From assembly GCA_023416275.1 (NCBI GenBank), contig JAEZIB010000139.1, forward strand, positions 1 through 20,721: 20,721 bases of DNA, written 5' to 3'. The stretch comes from Bacillota bacterium. Its GTDB lineage: Bacteria > Bacillota > Clostridia > Acetivibrionales > DSM-1351. Below are positions 15,123 through 20,721 of the stretch, one piece after another. A program made the translations under genes and the position numbers. Below the pieces are notes generated by a model that saw nothing but the letters and a program-made list of their open reading frames with translations, searched no databases and was not told the origin of the DNA. Position 1 is the first letter of the stretch. Each line of letters begins with the position of its first letter.

Positions 15123-16135
15123 TGAATAATAATAACAAATTACTTGAAATAAAAGATTTAAAAGTATCCTTTTTTACGCCTGCCGGTGAGGTAAAAGCTG
15201 TTAATGGAATTAGTTACTCACTTGAGCCAGGTAAAGTTCTAGGCATAGTTGGTGAATCCGGTTCTGGAAAAAGTGTGTCCTCATATTCAATTATAGGACT
15301 TATAGATAAACCCGGTAAAATAGTAGGAGGAACTATTACCTTTGAAGGTAAGAATATTTCTGCCATGACTAAAGCTGAGAAGCTTAAATTTGCAGGAAAT
15401 GACGTTGCCATGATATTTCAGGATCCTATGACTAGTTTAAATCCTGTATTTACAATCGGCAATCAGATTGCGGAGTCAATACGTCACAAGTATGGTAATG
15501 TTTCAAAAGAAGAAATCAAGAAGCGTTCTATTGAATTACTCTCACTTGTAGGGATTAATGAGCCTGAAAGACGTCTGTCACAATATCCTCATGAATTTTC
15601 CGGAGGGATGCGCCAGAGAGCAATGATTGCCATGGCCTTAGCGGGATCACCGAAGGTTTTAATTGCTGATGAGCCTACAACTGCACTTGATGTAACTATA
15701 CAAGCACAGATACTTGAGCTTCTGAAGGATATACAGAAGAAAACAGGTATGGCAATTGTACTTATTACACATGATTTAGGCATTGTTGCTGATATGGCTG
15801 ATGATATCATAGTAATGTATGGTGGTAAAATAGTAGAACAAGGCACTGTATATAGCATATTTCACAACCCCCGTCACCCGTACACAAAGGGTTTAATCAG
15901 ATCCTTGCCAGATTTAAATGCTAAAGGTTCAAAACTTGTGCCTATACCGGGAAATCCAATCGATCTTCTTCATCTACCTAAAGGCTGTTCATTTGCTCCT
16001 AGATGTGAAAATTGTTTGAAGGTTTGTATTAACCATATGCCTGCTGATTATAAAGAAGCTGATGGGCACATTACTTCGTGCTGGCTGCTAGATGAAAAAG
16101 CAAAAGCTAATGTGGAGGTACAACAAAATGGCTAA
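15122..16135 (+). CDS. oppD: Oligopeptide ABC transporter ATPase OppD/DppD
   Basis: Start ATG 15122 is chosen because GGAGG (15112-15116) lies 5 nt before it and the family N-terminus (LLEIKDLKVSFFTPAGEVKAV) follows at once; the frame is open further upstream but that part resembles noncoding repeat. The 337-aa product has Walker A GESGSGKS (44-51), signature FSGGMRQR, Walker B VLIADEP with the D-loop, and the Opp/Dpp C-terminal domain. That domain carries a cysteine cluster, C289, C295, C298 and C302 (GCSFAPRC-NC-KVC), the type reported to bind an iron-sulfur cluster in some DppD proteins. It hydrolyses ATP together with OppF. Its 3' end overlaps oppF by 8 bp. Confidence 0.94.
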   Translation: MNNNNKLLEIKDLKVSFFTPAGEVKAVNGISYSLEPGKVLGIVGESGSGKSVSSYSIIGLIDKPGKIVGGTITFEGKNISAMTKAEKLKFAGNDVAMIFQDPMTSLNPVFTIGNQIAESIRHKYGNVSKEEIKKRSIELLSLVGINEPERRLSQYPHEFSGGMRQRAMIAMALAGSPKVLIADEPTTALDVTIQAQILELLKDIQKKTGMAIVLITHDLGIVADMADDIIVMYGGKIVEQGTVYSIFHNPRHPYTKGLIRSLPDLNAKGSKLVPIPGNPIDLLHLPKGCSFAPRCENCLKVCINHMPADYKEADGHITSCWLLDEKAKANVEVQQNG

Positions 16136-17126
16136 TAAAAAGATTTTAGTTGAAGTAAACAATTTAAAACAATATTTCAGTATACACAATCATCTAGGAG
16201 AAAAGTCTTATGTAAAGGCAGTAGATGATGTGACCTTTAATATCTATAAAGGTGAAACGGTTGGTCTAGTTGGTGAATCAGGTTCTGGGAAAACGACATT
16301 GGGTCGTTCAATTCTTAGAATTTATGATCCTACCAGTGGTCAACTTAAATTTGATGGCGCAGATATCACTAAATATAAAGGATCTAGGCTATTACCATAC
16401 AGAAAGAAAATGCAGTATATCTTTCAGGATCCATATGCATCCTTAGATCCTAGAATGACAGTTTCTGATATTATCGGTGAACCTTTAGATATACACAAAC
16501 TAGCTAGCTCAAAAAAAGAACGAGCAGATAAAATAAGAGAACTAATGAGTCTTGTTGGTTTAAATACTGAACACGCCTCACGCTATCCCCATGAATTTTC
16601 TGGCGGGCAGCGCCAAAGAATCGGTATTGCACGTGCTATTGCAGTAGAACCCGAGTTTATTGTTTGTGATGAACCAGTTTCTGCTTTAGATGTTTCTATC
16701 AGAGCCCAGATAATTAACACTCTTGAAGAAATGCAGGATAGATTGAAACTTACCTATTTATTTATTTCACATGACTTAGGTGTAGTTAGGCATACCTGTG
16801 ACAGAGTAGGCGTAATGTATTTAGGGCATTTAGTTGAGTTAGTTGAGGCTGAAGAACTATATAAGAACCCCCTTCATCCATATACGCAAGCTCTACTCAC
16901 AGCAATGCCTGAGCCTGACCCAGATTCAGCGAAAAGCCGCAGTAGAATTATACTAAATGGAGAGATACCTTCCCCTGTTAATCCTCCATCAGGATGTACA
17001 TTTAGGACTAGATGCCCTTATGCAAAAGATATATGCGCCAAGAAAGCACCACAGCTTATCGATTATGGTAATGAACACTTTGTATCCTGCCATTTTACAG
17101 GCAAGCTTAAGGAAAACACTAAATAG
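16128..17126 (+). CDS. oppF: Oligopeptide ABC transporter ATPase OppF/DppF
   Basis: ATG 16128 has GGAGG (16114-16118) 9 nt upstream, inside the end of oppD, so the two are translationally coupled. The 332-aa protein has Walker A GESGSGKT (49-56), Q-loop FQDPYASLDPR, signature FSGGQRQRIGIARA, Walker B FIVCDEP and the switch region FISHDLG. The C-terminal oligopeptide domain has GCTFRTRC and further cysteines (C290, C296, C303, C321). It partners OppD in energising peptide import. An upstream in-frame ATG at 16092 lacks a ribosome binding site and is not used here. A 781-bp gap holding an insertion-like hairpin element separates it from oppA. Confidence 0.94.
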   Translation: MANKKILVEVNNLKQYFSIHNHLGEKSYVKAVDDVTFNIYKGETVGLVGESGSGKTTLGRSILRIYDPTSGQLKFDGADITKYKGSRLLPYRKKMQYIFQDPYASLDPRMTVSDIIGEPLDIHKLASSKKERADKIRELMSLVGLNTEHASRYPHEFSGGQRQRIGIARAIAVEPEFIVCDEPVSALDVSIRAQIINTLEEMQDRLKLTYLFISHDLGVVRHTCDRVGVMYLGHLVELVEAEELYKNPLHPYTQALLTAMPEPDPDSAKSRSRIILNGEIPSPVNPPSGCTFRTRCPYAKDICAKKAPQLIDYGNEHFVSCHFTGKLKENTK

Positions 17127-17160
17127 ATAATTTGTTTATATAGTAATTTCCTTTGTTTAA

Positions 17161-17542
17161 CTAGGGCTGCATCAAAAGGTTATGACTGTAATGTTTGAAT
17201 AATTTTAAAATTATTTTACTCAACTTTCCCAGTTGAATTTATAGGTGTTCAACTTATCAATGGAAAGTTGGGTTAGAAATAATTGCATGAATTAGTTGGT
17301 AAATCGATGTTTTTTTGCTGAAAAACCGACACGATGTCGGTTTTAGCACACTATGAACAATGGATGGTGAATGTGTGCGACGGCTAAAAAACTGAGATGA
17401 ACCATCACTAATTCAAGCAACTATTTCGGCAACAAACCATTGATAAGTTTGAACGCCGATAGATTTTCTGTGTGGGAAAGTTGAGTTATTTTAATAATTC
17501 AGCACAATTATTGTAGTCATTCACCTTCTGTGACAGCCTTTC
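17161..17542. mobile_element. MITE-like 382-bp imperfect hairpin element flanked by TTAA
   Basis: The two halves are imperfect reverse complements almost end to end. The ends are ctagggctg and cagcctttc. Exact matching blocks are actcaactttccc (17218-17230) with 17474-17486, cttatcaatgg (17253-17263) with 17437-17447, gaattag (17289-17295) with 17408-17414, and a central 10-bp stem aaaaccgaca (17322-17331) with tgtcggtttt (17335-17344). The right arm carries ~37 extra bases near the centre. TTAA occurs directly on both sides (17157-17160, 17543-17546), consistent with a 4-bp target duplication. No ORF is present, so it would be non-autonomous. The alternative is a large structured RNA between oppF and oppA. 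Confidence 0.65.
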
Positions 17543-17907
17543 TTAAATTACATAATTACATCACTTGGAATAAAAGTTAATCAGCAGCTTGTTTAAACCC
17601 TTAGGTTATATAAGGTTAACATTTTTTTATAGCTTAGCCAGATTAATTAATAGCTCCAATCAAATACCTTAATTTTATTGCTTACGTATATGTTCATTTT
17701 CCTTTTATTCCAACTATTCAAAAAAATTTCTAAAGTAATGAGGTCGACATTAGTTTAGTAAAATTATCAAGGTATTAATGCCCTGATTAAATGAAAAAAT
17801 ACAAATAGTTAGAATATTAATTTAAATATACAAAAAAATGCAAGCCACTAATATTGTAAACCAATATTTATAATGTTATTAAAAAAAATAATAGGGAGAG
17901 TTAAAAA
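17543..17907. other. Upstream region of oppA with palindrome and -10-like box
   Basis: There is no gene in this 365-bp AT-rich stretch. aatattg (17850-17856) and caatatt (17862-17868) form a perfect 7-bp palindrome immediately before TATAAT (17869-17874), 34 bp before the oppA start. The TATAAT could be a promoter -10, although no good -35 lies 17 bp upstream. The palindrome is placed as an operator might be. Confidence 0.4.
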
Positions 17908-19527
17908 ATGAAAAAAATTATAGCATTAATAGTTTTACTTGCAATTTCCTTAACTATGCTTTCAGGTTGTGGAGGTACAACAACAACTTCTACTTCAAAG
18001 GCAATAACAGCATCTATTGGTGCAGAGCCAAAAACTCTAGATCCATCTCTTAATAATTCTCTTGACGGAGGGACATATATTAACTGTGCTTTTGAAGGTC
18101 TAACAACCTATGACAAAAACTCAAAGGTTGTAGCGGGTACTGCTGAAAAATGGGAAGTAAACGATGATGGTACAGTTTACACCTTTCATATCCGTAGTGA
18201 TGCAAAGTGGTCTGACGGTAAGGATTTAACAGCGAAGGACTTTGTCTTCTCATGGCAAAGAACAATCAATCCAAAAACTGCTGCTGACTATGCATATTAT
18301 TTGTATTTTATTAAAAATGGTGAAGCCATTAATGGTGGTAACGCTGATGTTAGCACTCTAGGCGTAAAGGCTATAGATGATAAAACTCTTGAGGTAACAC
18401 TTGAGGCTCCATGCCCATTTTTTACTGAAATAGTTGCCTTTCCTACACTTGTTCCTTTAAGAGAGGATATTGTTTCTGCAAACTCCGAAAAATGGTCTCT
18501 AGACCCTAAAACCTATATTGGTAACGGTCCCTACGTCCTAAAAAGCTGGGAACATGATTCTAAATTGATATTTGAAAAAAATGATAATTACTGGGGAAAG
18601 AATGATATGGTAGCAGAGAAAATTGAATGGTTCTTAATGAATGACCCCAATGCAATGCTTGGTGCATTTAAGAACGGTCAAATTTTACTAACAAATTCTA
18701 TTCCTACAGAAGAATATGAAGCTGAAAAGGCTGCTGGAAATCTTCAGATTCTTCCTATGCTTGGAACATATTATATTGATTTGGTAAATACTAAAACACC
18801 ATTTGATAATGCAAAGGTAAGACGGGCTGTATCCCTTGCTATTGATAGAAACTATATCGTTGAAAAGGTTACTAAAGGCGGTCAGCTTCCTGCCTCTGGT
18901 TATGTGCCATATGGTATTACAGATGTAAGTCTATCACCGGACTTCCGTACTGTAGGCGGAGAATTCTACTCTGTTAAGCCTGAAGATCTTGAAAAAAATA
19001 TTGCTGAAGCGAAAGCTCTATTAGCTGAAGGTGGATACCCTGATGGAAAAGGCTTTCCTAAGGTTACATTTGGCGTTAACACAGGCAGCAACCATGAAAT
19101 TATTGCCGAAGCTATACAGCAAATGCTAAAAACAAATCTCGGAATTGAAGTAGAGATTCAAGCACAGGAATGGAATGTATTCCAGCAATCCAGAAAGGAT
19201 AGTGTATTTAATATTAACCGTAATGGTTGGATTGGGGACTATATGGATCCTTCAACCTTTTTAGATATGTTCACTACTAATAACGGACAGAATAATTCTA
19301 AGTACAGCAATCCTAAGTATGATGCTGCTATAAAAGCTGCAAGAACAGAGACTAATGCAGCTAAGCGTATTCAGTTATTCCATGATGCAGAAAAAATATT
19401 AATGGATGATATGGGTATAGTACCTATATACTTCTATACTAATCCGCTAGAAATATCAAAAAATTTACAGGATTATGTTGTAACTCCACTTGGATTCATA
19501 TACTTACGTTGGGCTTCTTACAAATAA
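17908..19527 (+). CDS. oppA: Oligopeptide-binding lipoprotein OppA (solute-binding family 5)
   Basis: The 539-aa protein begins with a lipoprotein signal peptide ending L-S-G-C (Cys21), then a Thr/Ser-rich linker. The family-5 signature runs at ~80-118 (EKWEVNDDGTVYTFHIR, WSDGKDLTAKDFVFSWQR). Further hallmarks are GNGPYVLKSWEHD with N-D-N-Y-W, and DNAKVRRAVSLAIDR. Length fits OppA (about 540 residues) rather than the shorter nickel-binding proteins. It should sit on the outer face of the membrane and deliver peptides to OppBCDF. ATG 17908 has GGGAG 9 nt upstream. Unlike many opp operons, the binding-protein gene is last and separated by 781 bp, which suggests separate expression. Confidence 0.94.
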   Translation: MKKIIALIVLLAISLTMLSGCGGTTTTSTSKAITASIGAEPKTLDPSLNNSLDGGTYINCAFEGLTTYDKNSKVVAGTAEKWEVNDDGTVYTFHIRSDAKWSDGKDLTAKDFVFSWQRTINPKTAADYAYYLYFIKNGEAINGGNADVSTLGVKAIDDKTLEVTLEAPCPFFTEIVAFPTLVPLREDIVSANSEKWSLDPKTYIGNGPYVLKSWEHDSKLIFEKNDNYWGKNDMVAEKIEWFLMNDPNAMLGAFKNGQILLTNSIPTEEYEAEKAAGNLQILPMLGTYYIDLVNTKTPFDNAKVRRAVSLAIDRNYIVEKVTKGGQLPASGYVPYGITDVSLSPDFRTVGGEFYSVKPEDLEKNIAEAKALLAEGGYPDGKGFPKVTFGVNTGSNHEIIAEAIQQMLKTNLGIEVEIQAQEWNVFQQSRKDSVFNINRNGWIGDYMDPSTFLDMFTTNNGQNNSKYSNPKYDAAIKAARTETNAAKRIQLFHDAEKILMDDMGIVPIYFYTNPLEISKNLQDYVVTPLGFIYLRWASYK

Positions 19528-19536
19528 GTATATAGC

Positions 19537-19576
19537 AGAAGTGACCTCATATTAAACTTGAGGTCACTTCTTTTTA
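19537..19576 (+). terminator. Strong intrinsic terminator after oppA
   Basis: A perfect 13-bp stem, agaagtgacctca (19537-19549) with tgaggtcacttct (19559-19571), has a 9-nt loop and a TTTTT run. It lies 10 bp after oppA and 36 bp before the stop of the convergent ammonium transporter gene; on the - strand it lacks a T-run. Confidence 0.95.
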
Positions 19577-19612
19577 ATTAAATGATTTTATAATAAACAG
19601 GAAGGAAATTTT

Positions 19613-20721
19613 TTATTCTTCATCTTGCAGGGCATTATATCCCTCTTCACCAGTACGTACCTTAATTGCATTTTCTACATCATAAACAAATATTTTACCA
19701 TCGCCTATTTTACCAGTGTACAATACTCGTTTTGCTGTTTCAATTACTGTTGAAACGGGAACTTTACATATAACAATTTCAACTCTTATCTTTGGTAATA
19801 GGTTTATTTCCATTTCTACACCACGATAGTATTCTTTGTTTCCCTTCTGCATGCCACACCCCATAACATTTGTGACTGTCATACCTGTTACGCCAATGCT
19901 ATTCATGGCTTCCTTGAGAGCTTCAAATTTGGATTGTTTAGTAATTATTTCTACTTTTGTTATTTTTACATCAGATGCAATTGCTGTTTCTGGTTTCTTA
20001 ATTACTGTAGGAATTGCAGTATCAATATCAACTGGAAGCCCTTCACCTTCACTAGAAGTAGTAAGTGTAGGCATAAAATCTGCATATGAGCTAACTAGAC
20101 CATGCTCTTCAATATCCAGACCTACAATTTCTTCTTCTTTTGAAACACGTAACCCTATAGTTTTATTAATTAATTTGAATATAATTATCATTGTTACAGT
20201 AACCCATGCTGCAACTGCAACTACTCCTAACGCTTGAACTCCTAAATAATGAAGTCCCCCACCATAGAACAACCCTCCATCAAGAGCAAATACTCCTACC
20301 AACAAGGTTCCTGTGGCTCCACATAAACCATGAACACCTATAGCACCAACAGGGTCGTCTATTTTTAAAACCTTGTCAATGAACTCTATACCAAATACAA
20401 CCACAAAAGCTGCTATTATACCAATTACTGTTGCTCCAACAGGACTTACAGCGTCACAACCAGCTGTTATTGCAACAAGGCCACCAAGAGCTGCATTTAA
20501 AGTCATTGAAACATCAGGTTTTTTGTATCTTATCCATGTAATAATCATGGCAACCGTTGCTGCAGCTGCAGCTGATAAGTTAGTTGTTACGAATATTTTA
20601 CCTATTAATGTAAGTGTGTCATCTCCAGTTGCTGCTACTGTTGAACCAGGATTAAAACCAAACCAACCAAACCATAGAATAAATACACCTAATGCTCCTA
20701 ATGTCAAGCTATGTCCCGGAA
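19613..20721 (-). CDS. Ammonium transporter with C-terminally fused PII signalling domain, 5'-truncated by the window edge
   Basis: The frame is open through the right edge, so the first half of the transporter is missing. The visible part covers the later membrane helices, with FILWFGWFGFNPGS, NAALGGLVAITAGCD and IGVHGLCGATGTLLVG; the His in GVHG corresponds to the second pore histidine of AmtB. After the last helix and a ~55-residue linker comes a complete PII domain (roughly the last 118 residues). It has TGMTVTNV, a T-loop GCGMQKGNKEYYRG, LPKIRVEI, the B-loop TGKIGDGKIF and C-loop KVRTGEE. It should import ammonium and gate itself according to ATP/ADP and 2-oxoglutarate. In E. coli GlnB the uridylylated Tyr51 sits in YRGAEY; here that position is Met, so this control is absent. 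Amt-PII fusions are known but uncommon. Confidence 0.93.
   Translation of the reverse strand, partial: PGHSLTLGALGVFILWFGWFGFNPGSTVAATGDDTLTLIGKIFVTTNLSAAAAATVAMIITWIRYKKPDVSMTLNAALGGLVAITAGCDAVSPVGATVIGIIAAFVVVFGIEFIDKVLKIDDPVGAIGVHGLCGATGTLLVGVFALDGGLFYGGGLHYLGVQALGVVAVAAWVTVTMIIIFKLINKTIGLRVSKEEEIVGLDIEEHGLVSSYADFMPTLTTSSEGEGLPVDIDTAIPTVIKKPETAIASDVKITKVEIITKQSKFEALKEAMNSIGVTGMTVTNVMGCGMQKGNKEYYRGVEMEINLLPKIRVEIVICKVPVSTVIETAKRVLYTGKIGDGKIFVYDVENAIKVRTGEEGYNALQDEE

Noticed and set aside
16092..16127. 12-residue N-terminal extension of OppF
   Set aside because: It lies within oppD coding sequence without its own ribosome binding site; ATG 16128 has GGAGG at 9 nt.
19836..20237. 133-codon + strand open frame opposite the ammonium transporter/PII gene
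   Set aside because: Shadow of the strongly supported - strand gene; low-complexity hydrophobic product with no start signal.
1..20721. CRISPR array, rRNA genes or replication origin
   Set aside because: No regularly spaced short repeats, rRNA-like stretches or DnaA-box clusters were seen.

Overview
The window reads as a piece of a low-GC Gram-positive chromosome from the class Clostridia. The basis is AT-rich DNA, strong GGAGG-type ribosome binding sites, lipoprotein signal peptides on every solute-binding protein, and YesM/YesN-type sensor and regulator proteins. A cellulolytic or plant-sugar-using clostridium (Ruminiclostridium-like) would fit, but I cannot name a species. All complete genes lie on the + strand; only the gene cut by the right edge is on the - strand.

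Region 1 (1-8837) is a sugar sensing and uptake locus. A YesN/AraC-type response regulator (5' end outside the window), a YesM-type sensor kinase and a YtfQ-like sugar-binding lipoprotein overlap at their ends and form a tightly coupled three-gene unit. After a 259-bp leader with two inverted repeats comes a second YtfQ-like binding protein. It is followed by a double-domain ATPase (YtfR-like) and two permeases (YtfT- and YjfF-like), i.e. a complete CUT2-type importer of the galactofuranose/pentose kind. The likely logic is that the first binding protein reports external sugar to the kinase, the regulator switches on the importer, and the second binding protein feeds it. A hairpin and an oddly placed ribosome binding site between binding protein and ATPase could set their ratio.

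Region 2 (8838-12894) is a boundary and accessory zone. It holds a perfect 21-bp inverted repeat, a tRNA-Arg(ACG) with promoter and terminator, then an isolated two-gene cassette: a SAMHD1-like HD-domain phosphohydrolase (591 aa) and an 82-aa probable winged-helix protein. About 0.56 kb and 1.0 kb of very AT-rich noncoding DNA flank the cassette. A nucleotide-depletion or defence-type role is possible but unproven.

Region 3 (12895-19575) is an oligopeptide ABC transporter: oppB, oppC, oppD, oppF and, after a 781-bp gap, the binding protein oppA. The 292-bp gap between oppC and oppD contains a diverged direct duplication of a roughly 110-bp segment. The gap between oppF and oppA contains a 382-bp hairpin element flanked by TTAA that looks like a MITE. 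oppA ends with a strong intrinsic terminator.

Region 4 (19613-20721, - strand) is the 3' part of an ammonium transporter gene whose product carries a complete PII (GlnB/GlnK) domain fused to its C-terminus. The tyrosine that is uridylylated in enterobacterial PII is replaced by methionine.
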